Shown here piece by piece: positions 1-7,948 of a stretch of 64,000 bases of DNA. The first letter of the stretch is position 1. Each line of letters starts with the position of its first letter. Location: NCBI GenBank assembly GCA_019694475.1, contig JAIBBX010000001.1, positions 192,001-256,000 on the forward strand. The letters run 5' to 3'. The notes below the pieces were generated by a model, which did not search any database, was not told the origin of the DNA, and was given only the letters and a program-made list of their open reading frames with translations. The position numbers and the translations under genes were made by a program. This DNA is from Parachlamydiales bacterium (GTDB lineage Bacteria; Chlamydiota; Chlamydiia; Chlamydiales; SM23-39).

Positions 1-1
1 G

Positions 2-124
2 AAACAAGGCGCAGCTGGTTTCGATGCACTCGGCAACTTGATCTCTTACATGAACACCGAATCTGCTGGAATCGACCTCAGCCAGTTTATCTCTGACTGC
101 AGCAAAGCGACTCCACAACAGTAA
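2..124 (+). CDS. C-terminal end of an unidentified protein (cut by window edge)
   Basis: An open frame enters from the left edge and ends with TAA at 122-124, giving about 40 residues that end in SKATPQQ. The fragment is neutral and hydrophilic with a possible short helix (DALGNLISYMNTESAG). The stop is followed directly by a strong terminator hairpin, which supports it as a genuine gene end. The downstream gene has similar composition (soluble, few charges), so the two might be paralogues, but that is a guess. No family recognised. Confidence 0.6.
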   Translation, partial: KQGAAGFDALGNLISYMNTESAGIDLSQFISDCSKATPQQ

Positions 125-133
125 TTCTCGTTT

Positions 134-169
134 GATAGCGCAAGGTTTAAACTTGCGCTATCACTTTTT
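134..169 (+). terminator. Rho-independent terminator
   Basis: A perfect 11-bp inverted repeat (134-144 pairs with 152-162, loop of 7) is followed by ACTTTTTC. It ends the transcript of the truncated first gene, so the next gene at 180 needs its own promoter or read-through. Confidence 0.85.
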
Positions 170-179
170 CTGAGGAAAA

Positions 180-779
180 ATGGAAATATACTTAAATACA
201 ATCGCTGAAGAGGCCAATAATACCACTTCGGGTTCTCCCTGGATTACACTACTTGCAAACTGGTCTCAAGACTTAAATTCCTTACTCAGCAATCCAAATT
301 TACAAGAAAATCTTCTTGGACAAATTGAGGCATTAGCCCCTATCGCAGCGGCATCTGGATCCACGATCTTTGCGAATGACTTTATCGTATTTGTAAAAGA
401 TTATAATGCCTTTATAGCGAATCCAAATTCTTCAACACTAGCCGTAATCAGCGCTGACATAAATAACAAATTGATCCCAAAAGCTCCTCTAAATCCATTT
501 GATACTGACAAGGCTTTAGCAGAAAATTCTTGCGAACTCCTTCTATACAAAATCAATCCTTATAATACTGGCGCAAATCAAAATGAAATTGCCGGGATGA
601 TCTCTGCGATAGTTGCATTCACGCCGCAAGCCTATCAATTTCAAGCGCAGCAAATTCAGACAGATTATGCGAATTATCTCAAATACAACAAAGATCCGAC
701 CTATCTGCAATTCACCCAAACGGCAATCAATGCATTGATAGGGATGTTAGATCCGGCTATTCTTCAACAGGATCTGTAG
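180..779 (+). CDS. Hypothetical protein, 199 aa
   Basis: The frame starts with ATG closely preceded by TGAGGAAAA, a usable but tightly spaced ribosome site. The product is rich in Asn, Gln, Ala and Leu, with no signal peptide and no clear membrane segment, and appears mostly helical. No catalytic motif is visible and no family is recognised. Its 3' end overlaps the end of the convergent symporter gene by 23 bp. With the preceding truncated gene of similar character it may belong to a lineage-specific secreted or structural family; this is only an inference from composition and position. Confidence 0.6.
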   Translation: MEIYLNTIAEEANNTTSGSPWITLLANWSQDLNSLLSNPNLQENLLGQIEALAPIAAASGSTIFANDFIVFVKDYNAFIANPNSSTLAVISADINNKLIPKAPLNPFDTDKALAENSCELLLYKINPYNTGANQNEIAGMISAIVAFTPQAYQFQAQQIQTDYANYLKYNKDPTYLQFTQTAINALIGMLDPAILQQDL

Positions 780-2028
780 AAAGAACTGCTTTTTCGCCTT
801 CGCTTTTAGCAACCAAAATGGCGCAGCAGCTATCGCTAAAGACATTGACGGTTGTACGGCACATGTCGAGTACTCGGTCGACTGCAACAAAGAGTCCGAT
901 TCCTTCCATCGGCAGTCCAACTGCCTTCAAGATAATGATGATTGCTACTAGGCTTGCAGAGGGAACCCCAGCAACACCTATTGATGCGATAAGAGACATC
1001 AATACAATCATAAACTGCGTCCCAAAAGACAAATCAATCCCATATGCTTGAGCGACAAACATCGCTGCGACGCATTCATAAAGGGCGGAGCCTGACATAT
1101 TGATCGAGGTGCCAAGAGGCACGACGAGTGAGCAAATGCGGTTGGAGACGCCGGCCCGTTTTTCCACGCAGTCCATAGTGATCGGCAGTGTGGCCGAAGA
1201 GGAGCTAGTTGAAAAGGCGGTCACAAGAGCGGGAGTCATCGCCTTAAAATGGCGCATAGGATTGACTCTGGCGACAAATTTAAGCATGAGCGGCAGGGCA
1301 ATGAACATGAAGCTTGCAAGTCCCAGCATCACGGTGACGAAAAAGAGCGATACTGCTTTCAGCGATTGGATGCCGGTCGACATGAAAGTTTTCGAGACCA
1401 AGCAAAAGACTCCGTAGGGGAGGAGCTTCATAATGATCTGTGTGAGGCGAATCATCGTCTGGAAAATGCCTTGGAAGAAATTTTGCAGGGTAGTGCCAGG
1501 CTGTCCATCGACTTTTGAAAGAGAGTAGCCGAACAGAATAGAGAAGAAAATAAGGCCGAGCATTTCTCCTTTCGAAAAGGCGGCGACGATATTAGAAGGG
1601 ATGATCGAAATAAGGACCTGAACAAAGGTTCCTGAGCCTTGATTCATGATTTTATCTTTGAGAGCCGAGGAATCGGATGCTGCCGGAATGATGTTTTCAT
1701 TGCCTGGGTGGATGATATCAACAAAGAAAAGCCCGATTAAGATAGCAATGAGGCTTGTGGAGAGGTAGAAAAAAAACATTTTTCCGCCCAACCTGCCAAA
1801 GGCTCCTTCATTCCCGATCCGGGAGATGCCGGTGATGATGGATGAGGAGACAAGAGGGACAACAACAAGAGTCAGGGCATTGAGGAAAATGGTCCCTAGG
1901 ACATCGACGATTGCATAGAAGGTAATGCCGAAAATGCTGGTTTGCGAGCCCACCCAGCTGCCGAAAATGACAGCGAGAATAATGGCTAAAAATACCCCCC
2001 AGGGGCGCTTGTGTTTTTTCCGAGTCAT
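757..2028 (-). CDS. Sodium/proton:dicarboxylate (glutamate) symporter, DAACS family
   Basis: This 423-residue membrane protein belongs to the SDF/DAACS family (GltP/GltT/DctA type), which imports glutamate, aspartate or C4-dicarboxylates with cations. Visible signatures are the serine-rich re-entrant loop STSSSSATLP (273-282), PLGTSINMSG (304-313), the second hairpin GVAGVPSASL (351-360) and the last helix VDRVLDMCRTTVNVFSD (383-399). Length is normal. It is followed on the same strand by no close gene; the DUF192 gene lies just upstream (12 bp), so the two may be cotranscribed. An import role for host amino or organic acids fits an intracellular organism. The exact substrate cannot be read from sequence. 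Confidence 0.93.
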   Translation of the reverse strand: MTRKKHKRPWGVFLAIILAVIFGSWVGSQTSIFGITFYAIVDVLGTIFLNALTLVVVPLVSSSIITGISRIGNEGAFGRLGGKMFFFYLSTSLIAILIGLFFVDIIHPGNENIIPAASDSSALKDKIMNQGSGTFVQVLISIIPSNIVAAFSKGEMLGLIFFSILFGYSLSKVDGQPGTTLQNFFQGIFQTMIRLTQIIMKLLPYGVFCLVSKTFMSTGIQSLKAVSLFFVTVMLGLASFMFIALPLMLKFVARVNPMRHFKAMTPALVTAFSTSSSSATLPITMDCVEKRAGVSNRICSLVVPLGTSINMSGSALYECVAAMFVAQAYGIDLSFGTQFMIVLMSLIASIGVAGVPSASLVAIIIILKAVGLPMEGIGLFVAVDRVLDMCRTTVNVFSDSCCAILVAKSEGEKAVLSTDPVEE

Positions 2029-2039
2029 AAAAATGGGAC

Positions 2040-2465
2040 TTATTTTACCTGATCGACAGGCTCAAGGAAAGAAAATTTATCCCCGATGTGAATTTTGTGT
2101 TTTTCAAACCACCCTTGGGGCACTTCAAGAGCATAGAGAGCAGGAGCTGTGCAGCGGTATTTGATCAGCGTTTCTCCGATTGGAGGATCCATGTCGAGAA
2201 CTTCGATGAGCCTTTTATCGTCATCGAAAAAGCCGATGGAAAGGGGAATGAGCGTGTCCTTCATCCAAAAGGCGAGCCGGTATGCCCGGTCGTAGATAAA
2301 GAGCATCCCTTTGCCTTCAGGAAGCTCTTGTCTTCCCATCAGGCCCTGCCTTCGGGCCTCAAACGTGTCTGCGATTTCCACATTCAAAGTCTCTTTGCCC
2401 AAACGAATCGTTTTTTCCAACGCAAAGATGGAAGAAAAAAGACCTAAAAAAATAAGAATACGCAT
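2040..2465 (-). CDS. Exported DUF192 family protein
   Basis: A 141-residue protein with a short hydrophobic N-terminus (IFLGLFSSIFA), probably a signal peptide, followed by the DUF192 fold: the arm RRQGLMGRQELPEGKGMLFIY and the strand pattern FWMKDTLIPLSIGF are characteristic. DUF192 proteins are small, widespread and mostly exported; their biochemical function is not settled. The start at 2465 is divergent from the next gene with only 14 bp between them, so promoters must overlap the coding regions or lie close by. The symporter gene follows 12 bp downstream. Confidence 0.85.
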   Translation of the reverse strand: MRILIFLGLFSSIFALEKTIRLGKETLNVEIADTFEARRQGLMGRQELPEGKGMLFIYDRAYRLAFWMKDTLIPLSIGFFDDDKRLIEVLDMDPPIGETLIKYRCTAPALYALEVPQGWFEKHKIHIGDKFSFLEPVDQVK

Positions 2466-2479
2466 ATGATGCCCATTAT

Positions 2480-3451
2480 ATGAAAAAAAGAATTTTGGTG
2501 TTTCTTTTTGGCGCAGCAGCAGCTATTCAGGCGGTTCAAATTCCTGCGCACCGTCTGCATCCTCCGCATCCAACAATTCAAGCTCCCTGGTTTACAGGAC
2601 CGTTATTAGCGCCTTCGCCTTTGACGATACCTCCAGGCCATTTCAACATCGAACCCTACATTTATGCCCTTGCAAATATCGGAAGATACGATAGCAACTG
2701 GCATAGGCAGGATATAGAAACTACTTGGGCGATCTATACGCAGGAATCGCTTCAATTCGGAATCAATTCATGGATGGATTTCCAATTCAATCCGACTCTT
2801 TTTTATAACTATACAAGAGGGGCCGGCATGTGGGAATTGGGCGATATGCCGATCGGGTTCGACTTTCAGATTTACAAACGAATCCGAAAGCTCGATGAAT
2901 GGACCACCGCGGTTGGACTTTCGCTCAAAGAGACGCTTCCGCTTGGAAAATACCGCAATCTCAACCCAAAGAAAAAGGGGATGGACGTTGGAGGAGAAGG
3001 ATCTTGGCAGACCACCGTTGTGCTTAACTGGGGAAATCTTTTTTATATCGGAAATAATCGCTTCATTACCTGGCGCAACTCTTTTCAATACACGCTTCCC
3101 GCTCCGGTCCATGTTAAAAATTTGAATTTTTTTGGAGGCGGACCTGGAACCAATGGAACAGTTTATCCAGCCCAAATTTTTTCCTATGATACAGCCATTG
3201 AGATCACCTTGAATCGAAACTGGGTCTTCGCCATGGATTTCGTAGGGCAGTGGACAGGAAAAAGCCGCTTCAAAGGAAAAAGTTTATTTCCAAACACGGT
3301 GCCGAAATCTGTACAATTCAGCCTAGCGCCAGCCTTTGAATATAACTGGAGCCCCTTTATCGGCCTCATCGTAGGATCATGGTTTACTATTGCAGGCCGC
3401 AATGCAACTCAATTTGCAGGCGGAGTTGCAGCATTTAACTATTACCATTAA
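2480..3451 (+). CDS. Exported putative outer-membrane beta-barrel protein, 323 aa
   Basis: The N-terminus MKKRILVFLFGAAAAIQAVQ is a clear signal peptide. The mature part is rich in Trp, Tyr, Phe, Gly and Asn with alternating polar/hydrophobic stretches, and ends with FAGGVAAFNYYH, consistent with beta strands of an outer-membrane barrel. I see no domain that I can name; general resemblance is to the transporter-like OmpA/phenol-channel type barrels reported from chlamydia-like bacteria. A His/Pro-rich segment (RLHPPHPTIQAPW) follows the cleavage region. The divergent DUF192 gene lies 14 bp upstream. Function unknown. Confidence 0.65.
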   Translation: MKKRILVFLFGAAAAIQAVQIPAHRLHPPHPTIQAPWFTGPLLAPSPLTIPPGHFNIEPYIYALANIGRYDSNWHRQDIETTWAIYTQESLQFGINSWMDFQFNPTLFYNYTRGAGMWELGDMPIGFDFQIYKRIRKLDEWTTAVGLSLKETLPLGKYRNLNPKKKGMDVGGEGSWQTTVVLNWGNLFYIGNNRFITWRNSFQYTLPAPVHVKNLNFFGGGPGTNGTVYPAQIFSYDTAIEITLNRNWVFAMDFVGQWTGKSRFKGKSLFPNTVPKSVQFSLAPAFEYNWSPFIGLIVGSWFTIAGRNATQFAGGVAAFNYYH

Positions 3452-3525
3452 ATTATTGTTTACAATTCCAAATTAACTACATTTATATTATAGTATTACC
3501 AGACTTAACTATAAGGTGGTTATTC

Positions 3526-4350
3526 ATGGGTAATATAAGTACAATTTTAGCTGCGCTTTTTTGTGCGACAGCCCCTGTCAGTTCGCTTCTTGTAGCATCA
3601 GAGCCTGTAAAAGTAGAAGTTTCTCAATCTGAAATCGAGTCTGGCAAGGAAAAAATTTCCTCGATCCGCAAAGCCTATGAGAAAGGCGAATTTGATTCGT
3701 CCCTCAAGGAAATGGATGAGTCTTATAAGAAAGCCGACTTAAGCGGTTTGATCCAGATGAGACAGAAGGAAGTTCCTGTAGATTTTCAAGAGAAGTGGGA
3801 GCAGCAATTTTTGGACCTGCAGAAAGAACGTAACCGCGAGCTCATCGCTGTTCTTTCGGATACCGATGATTCGCCATTTGCCCGAAAGGTCCGCTCTGCT
3901 TCAGTGAATCTCATGACTCCAGAGCAAGAAAAGGCATTTTCTAAGCTTAATTCTTTCATTGCAATGGCTCCGAATTCAGGGGCGAATGCCGATGAAAACA
4001 AACTCATCGACATTGACTTAGAATACGAATACAAGATTCTTCATGCAAGTTTGCCAACGCAAGATTCGGATAAGGATCTAAAGCTCGCATTGCGCATGGA
4101 GAAGATGGATAAAATGCTCGAAGCTTCAAGATCGTTCCAAGACGTGGGCCTTAAGCAAGCAGTCGGCATCGCATCGGATGTGCTTGACGCAAGCCTTGCT
4201 CGTTCCCTAGACGGCGCATATCTCAATGGGCTTCTCAAGAACAAAGCAAAGCCTGCGAATGCAGCTGAGGAGAAAGTGCTTTCAGTGCTGACTCTTTACC
4301 AAGGTAAATTTTCTGATCTTTTGAAAGAAATCGACAATGCAAATCACTAA
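3526..4350 (+). CDS. Exported helical hypothetical protein, 274 aa
   Basis: ATG is preceded by AAGGTGG at good spacing. The N-terminus (ISTILAALFCATAPVSSLLVAS) reads as a signal peptide; the rest is charged and almost entirely helical, with Lys/Glu-rich heptad-like stretches (for example residues 30-110), so coiled coil is likely. No enzyme motif is visible. The next gene, a small lipoprotein, overlaps its 3' end by 14 bp, so the two form an operon and may act together at the envelope. No family recognised. Confidence 0.65.
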   Translation: MGNISTILAALFCATAPVSSLLVASEPVKVEVSQSEIESGKEKISSIRKAYEKGEFDSSLKEMDESYKKADLSGLIQMRQKEVPVDFQEKWEQQFLDLQKERNRELIAVLSDTDDSPFARKVRSASVNLMTPEQEKAFSKLNSFIAMAPNSGANADENKLIDIDLEYEYKILHASLPTQDSDKDLKLALRMEKMDKMLEASRSFQDVGLKQAVGIASDVLDASLARSLDGAYLNGLLKNKAKPANAAEEKVLSVLTLYQGKFSDLLKEIDNANH

Positions 4351-4681
4351 GATTTTGATTGCCTCAATGGTGGCGCTCACTTCGTGCGCCACCCTTTATC
4401 AAAAAGAGGGGTTTTTTACGAACGGCTACTCAGATATGAGGGCTGGCCAAGACATCTTTGTTGTTACATTTCGTGCAAACGAGTTCACTCCGGCAAAAAA
4501 AGTGAAAAAGTACGCTCTTCGCAGAGCCGCAGAAGTGGCTCTGAAGAATGGCTACCGTTATTTCATTGTTCTCGATGAGACGGGGAGAGGAAAGCATCTT
4601 CACTATCCTTCCGTCCGCATGACAATCCAATGCTTTCATGAAAAGCCCGATCGCCCTGTCATCGACGCCCATTCCCTTTAG
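4337..4681 (+). CDS. Small lipoprotein, 114 aa
   Basis: The N-terminus has a lipobox (VALTSC, Cys at residue 17), predicting a lipid-anchored envelope protein. The mature part contains a pattern FVVTFRANEFTPAKKVKKYALRRAAEVALKNGY followed by FIVLDE, which resembles the small CC0125/CC1285-type lipoproteins in which a conserved alpha/beta unit follows the anchor. It overlaps the upstream exported protein by 14 bp and is probably translated from the same messenger. A role at the envelope is inferred only from the lipid anchor. Confidence 0.7.
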   Translation: MQITKILIASMVALTSCATLYQKEGFFTNGYSDMRAGQDIFVVTFRANEFTPAKKVKKYALRRAAEVALKNGYRYFIVLDETGRGKHLHYPSVRMTIQCFHEKPDRPVIDAHSL

Positions 4682-4693
4682 GGGTTTTCTCTT

Positions 4694-4722
4694 TTGAATA
4701 AACAAAAATCCAAGCATAATGT
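4694..4722 (+). promoter_or_regulatory. Candidate sigma-70/66 promoter
   Basis: TTGAAT and TAATGT separated by 17 bp, ending 36 bp upstream of the start codon at 4759. Both hexamers deviate from consensus by two positions or fewer at the most conserved bases. Confidence 0.5.
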
Positions 4723-4758
4723 TCGGATAATTTGCAAAAAATGTACGGAGAGAAAAAA

Positions 4759-5256
4759 ATGGCATCACCAGCAAAATTCCCCACCACTTTAGTGCCGGGT
4801 TTTAATCAAACAATTTCATTCAAAGATTCAGATGATCTTTCAGTTCAGCTCACCGCTCTTGCGGAAAAAGTGGCTCATGTCTATGCGGGCTACCTCACTC
4901 CAGAAGGGCATAAGCAAAGAGGCGAAGATTTTGCTTTTCAGGATTATCCCACTTCTTTTCCTAAAAAAGAAACCGTTGAACTTTTCGAAAAAGCATTAGC
5001 TAAGAAGATCGTATCAAGTGTCCTTGCGGGTCTTGAAGATGAGAGAAGATCTGTCGCAAAATTGACTACCGATTACGCTCCAGAGGGGATGCTTTCGGAC
5101 GTTTTGAATCAGAGTGGCATTGATTTCCGAACCGCATTGCAATTCAGCCGATTTTTTCCCTGGAAAAGCTCTTGTGCAATCACCGTGAACCAAGAAACTC
5201 GCGAGATTACATTCAAAATGGGCGGAGGACTTTTAGCCTACATTACTTCCAAATAG
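4759..5256 (+). CDS. Hypothetical protein, 165 aa
   Basis: I place the start at 4759 rather than at the earlier in-frame ATG (4732), because CGGAGAG lies seven bases before 4759 and nothing comparable precedes the earlier one. The product (starting MASPAKFPTTLVPGF) is soluble, mixed alpha/beta, without signal peptide or membrane segment. No family recognised. The stop codon overlaps the first base pairs of a repeat whose hairpin forms a terminator directly downstream, so the gene appears monocistronic. Confidence 0.65.
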   Translation: MASPAKFPTTLVPGFNQTISFKDSDDLSVQLTALAEKVAHVYAGYLTPEGHKQRGEDFAFQDYPTSFPKKETVELFEKALAKKIVSSVLAGLEDERRSVAKLTTDYAPEGMLSDVLNQSGIDFRTALQFSRFFPWKSSCAITVNQETREITFKMGGGLLAYITSK

Positions 5257-5304
5257 AATAGGACTCCTCTCAAAGCGGGCGGCAAGCCGTCCCGTTATTT
5301 TTTT
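5255..5304 (+). terminator. Terminator formed by copy 1 of the tRNA-Leu-linked repeat
   Basis: Bases 5276-5283 pair with 5286-5294 (one bulge), followed by TTATTTTTTT. The 41 bases 5255-5295 are identical to 6183-6223 and 6377-6417. Thus a repeat copy serves as the end signal of the preceding gene. Confidence 0.7.
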
Positions 5305-5382
5305 ACCACAGAGGTCACAGAGCACACAGAGAAGGATAGCTTCAGGATTCTTCCTCTGCATGCTCTGTGGTCTCTCTGGTAA
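5303..5382. repeat. Long inverted repeat of the CACAGAG type
   Basis: TTACCACAGAGGTCACAGAG (5303 on) is the imperfect inverse of TGCTCTGTGGTCTCTCTGGT (5361-5380), separated by about 38 bases. A second element with the same ACCACAGAG...CTCTGTGGT design is at 29692-29767, so this appears to be a dispersed family. Confidence 0.65.
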
Positions 5383-5387
5383 AATAT

Positions 5388-6050
5388 CTAAGAAATTTTG
5401 CTTATAATAGGAATGGGGTAAGTGTTAGCGTATTCTTTGGGACGCTTAACAACTACTTGCCCCGAAGCATCAGACACAACTTCGGAGAGCTGGCACTTTT
5501 GAAGATGCATGGTTGTAATTTTTGCTTTTGCTGAAGCCGTTCTGATTAACTCGTTGCACTCTCGTGTGAATGGGGGGATTAAAATCGTGACACTTTTACA
5601 AGGGAACCTTTCTAACACCTTACGAATAGTAGGTACTTGATCCGAATCATTTGTAACCAAGATGGCTCGATCATACGCATCCTGATAGGCCAAATCCATC
5701 AAAGTCAGTGCAATATTTACATCCGTCTCTTTTTCTTCGAATCCCGTATACCGGGCAAAACATTTAGAACACTCTCTGTCCTTTTGTTTAAATTGGCCCA
5801 AAATTATTTTGACTCCACGAAGTTCTAATGCACGCAAATAGGTTCGTTGTCTTATCTGAGCGGCTTGATTGCGGTGACTTGCAATCGTGGAGAAATACAG
5901 CACATGAGCTAATTCTTCTCGCTCGGGATGAATAAATTCTTGCGTGAGTTTTCTAAGATCTAACCATTTGAATGAAGGATTATTTAACCCGTCAATGGCA
6001 TGATAAAGATTGAATCCATCTATAAAAGAGATGACTCGTTTGCGACTCAT
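5388..6050 (-). CDS. NYN-domain (LabA/DUF88-like) putative ribonuclease
   Basis: The 220-residue protein has the PIN-like NYN fold: FIDGFNLYH at 9-17 with Asp11, a second acidic cluster around Asp110 (ETDVNIALTLMDLAY) and TNDSDQ at 133-138 with Asp135 and Asp137. These acidic residues would hold a divalent metal. A CSKC pair (94-97) inserted before the second Asp may bind zinc together with other Cys residues. The family includes RNases and proteins of unclear role, some mobile or defence-linked. The gene sits between copies of a repeat carrying the tRNA-Leu 3' end, which suggests acquisition as a small islet. Substrate unknown. Confidence 0.8.
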   Translation of the reverse strand: MSRKRVISFIDGFNLYHAIDGLNNPSFKWLDLRKLTQEFIHPEREELAHVLYFSTIASHRNQAAQIRQRTYLRALELRGVKIILGQFKQKDRECSKCFARYTGFEEKETDVNIALTLMDLAYQDAYDRAILVTNDSDQVPTIRKVLERFPCKSVTILIPPFTRECNELIRTASAKAKITTMHLQKCQLSEVVSDASGQVVVKRPKEYANTYPIPIISKIS

Positions 6051-6168
6051 TTATTCCAGGCAAAAAAAAACCACAGGTATCAGCCTGTGGTGTTCGCTAG
6101 GTTACCACACAGGTACCACGCGGGATCATGCCTTCATGATAAGAAAAAATATTGATTTCAAACAACAA

Positions 6169-6530
6169 GGAAAATTTTGCCCAGAATAGGACTCCTCTCA
6201 AAGCGGGCGGCAAGCCGTCCCGTCTTTCGAGCCGATTCGCATCGGTTTTTCGAGGCGAAAAACATCGCTGCTCATTTCTCGTCACTAACGAAAGCCAATC
6301 AACTCCACCCCAGAAATGATGCATTTCTGAGGACCCCGGGGCTTTCTTTCTTGTCAAAATTTGGGAAATTTTGCCCAGAATAGGACTCCTCTCAAAGCGG
6401 GCGGCAAGCCGTCCCGTCTTTCGAGCCGATTCGCATCGGTTTTTCGAGGCGAAAAACATCGCTGCTCATTTCTCGTCACTAACGAAAGCCAATCAATTGG
6501 CTTTCTTTCTTGTCAAAATTTGGGAAATTT
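6169..6530. repeat. Two tandem copies of a repeat that includes the tRNA-Leu 3' end
   Basis: The block from about 6174 is repeated from about 6368 (spacing 194 bp) and each copy begins with TTTTGCCCAGAATAGGACTC, the same 20 bases that occur at 6526-6545 across the 3' end of the genuine tRNA-Leu. After this each copy carries CTCTCAAAGCGGGCGGCAAG and a further ~90 bases ending in AACGAAAGCCAATCAA. Copy one has a 35-base insertion relative to copy two before the next unit. Small open frames in this block (for example 6097-6459 and 6371-6634) are by-products of the repeat. Confidence 0.85.
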
Positions 6531-6612
6531 TGCCCAGAATAGGACTCGAACCTACACGCCTTGCGGCACCAGAACCTAAATCTGGCATGTCTACCAATTT
6601 CACCATCTGGGC
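6531..6612 (-). tRNA. tRNA-Leu (anticodon UAG)
   Basis: On the minus strand the sequence folds as a class II tRNA: acceptor GCCCAGA pairs with TCTGGGC, D-arm GTGAAATTGGTAGACA, anticodon stem CCAGA/TCTGG enclosing TTTAGGT (anticodon TAG), a long variable arm and T-arm GGTTCGAGTCC. The discriminator is A and CCA is not encoded. Its 3' end is copied twice upstream in the repeat block. Confidence 0.95.
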
Positions 6613-6647
6613 AAAAATAGATAGTTTACGCTGAAAAGCCCTTTTGA

Positions 6648-7229
6648 TCAAATAGTTCCAAAATAACGGTCCCCAAAATCTCCCAACCCAGGGACTATGA
6701 ACTTGCGCACATCAAGGCCTTGATCCAAAGCAACCGTATATAATGATACGTGCGGATGGTTTTTGCGTATGAGAGCGACCCCCTCCGGAGCTGAAATCAT
6801 GGAAATCAATGTACATCGCCCAGCCCCCCGAGATTTCAGAAGGTTAAGAGCTAAATTCGCACTCCCTCCCGTTGCCAGCATCGGGTCCAGAATCAGCACA
6901 TGAGCTGAAGGGGAGATGTGCGGCAATTTATCATAATAGAGATGGGGTTTGGCCGTTTTTTCATCCCGCCGAATCCCAATAAGTCCAATCGGAGCATCTA
7001 TAAATTTTTTTTGAAAGTCGGGGAGCATCACGAGCCCAGCCCTTAATATAGCCGTTAAAACGACAGCCTCCCCTTTCATAGACAGAAATATCTCTGATGC
7101 TATTAATTTAGAGAGGCTTAAGGATGTTTCTCTGAAAACTTCGATGGAAATTTCCCTATCCCTTAAACGGTTCAATAGTGCTTCTTTCATATTCTGGGAT
7201 ATAAAACAAACCATCCCATTTATCAACAC
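6648..7229 (-). CDS. upp: Uracil phosphoribosyltransferase
   Basis: Converts uracil and PRPP to UMP (pyrimidine salvage). The PRPP-binding loop LDPMLATGGSA (114-124), the ILRAGL segment (61-66) and the C-terminal uracil-site signature IVPGLGDFGDRYFG (178-191) are all present. At 193 residues it is slightly short at the N-terminus. Starts at 7229, or at internal Met6 or Met14 are possible; none has a convincing ribosome site. The gene is divergent from the hypothetical at 7292 across an AT-rich gap, and its end lies 35 bp from tRNA-Leu. Confidence 0.93.
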   Translation of the reverse strand: MLINGMVCFISQNMKEALLNRLRDREISIEVFRETSLSLSKLIASEIFLSMKGEAVVLTAILRAGLVMLPDFQKKFIDAPIGLIGIRRDEKTAKPHLYYDKLPHISPSAHVLILDPMLATGGSANLALNLLKSRGAGRCTLISMISAPEGVALIRKNHPHVSLYTVALDQGLDVRKFIVPGLGDFGDRYFGTI

Positions 7230-7291
7230 ATTTTTACGTTTAAATTAAAATTATAATATAGTATAATTTATTGAAAAAATAAGGAATAATT

Positions 7292-7948
7292 ATGACACTA
7301 GAAACAATGAATGTAGCTTACACAGTAGCGCCGTATGTAATCGGAGGTCTTGTCGCGTTGGGAGCCCCCCTTCTTGGGAAAGCGGCAGTTGGTCTTGCAA
7401 ATGGATGCAGAAGAGTGCCTGATGCAACGCGCGCTGCATGGAAAGCCCTAACAGCTCAAAAGCCGGCGCCCATAACCCAAAAAGATGTAGATGATGCAGA
7501 AGCGCGAGCAAAAGCTGCGAAGATAGGCGCTAAAGCAATTAAGCAACTACAGACAAAACAGACAGAAATATCTGGCCTTGAAGCCGAATCTGACCGTTTG
7601 ACAGAAATTACACATGCTGCGAGATCAGTCCTTCAATCTAAAGCTCCTGCAAAAGCATTACAAAAAGCAAAAGCTGCTCATGACTTAAGCGATGTAGAAA
7701 GTTCAGCTGATGAAGATGAAGTATCATCTTCCGAAGAATCCGATGGGGAAGAAGGCGACGATTCATCTTTAAAAGGGATAGTAAAAATACTTCAAAAAAG
7801 AATTGATGGAAAAGCGCTTGAGTGTGGTGCTGTTAAGGATGATTGGAAAGCATCTGATGGCGAAGCAGAAATCAGACAAGCACTGAAGTCCAAAAGATAT
7901 AGTACAAGCCAGATCGATGCTATCGTTAGTAAGCTAAACTTCTACTAA
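7292..7948 (+). CDS. Hypothetical protein with hydrophobic N-terminus and acidic Ser-rich patch
   Basis: Start ATG follows AAGGAATAATT, a good ribosome site. Of 218 residues, 9-36 are hydrophobic and small-residue rich (VAYTVAPYVIGGLVALGAPL), perhaps a membrane-interacting helix. Residues ~60-130 are helical and Ala/Lys-rich; ~133-160 form a Ser/Asp/Glu block (VSSSEESDGEEGDDSS) like casein kinase 2 target regions of eukaryotic proteins. No known family. Location beside other unknowns and this composition make it a candidate secreted or host-interacting protein, which is inference only. Its 3' end overlaps exbD by 4 bp. Confidence 0.65.
   Translation: MTLETMNVAYTVAPYVIGGLVALGAPLLGKAAVGLANGCRRVPDATRAAWKALTAQKPAPITQKDVDDAEARAKAAKIGAKAIKQLQTKQTEISGLEAESDRLTEITHAARSVLQSKAPAKALQKAKAAHDLSDVESSADEDEVSSSEESDGEEGDDSSLKGIVKILQKRIDGKALECGAVKDDWKASDGEAEIRQALKSKRYSTSQIDAIVSKLNFY

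Noticed and set aside
6169..6530. Possible CRISPR array from two direct repeats
   Set aside because: Only two long copies, with near-identical sequence throughout rather than short repeats and unique spacers; no cas genes.
6097..6634. Several overlapping open frames of 68-120 codons on both strands
   Set aside because: They are produced by the tandem repeat with the tRNA-Leu end; they share the same peptide, have no ribosome sites and overlap a tRNA.
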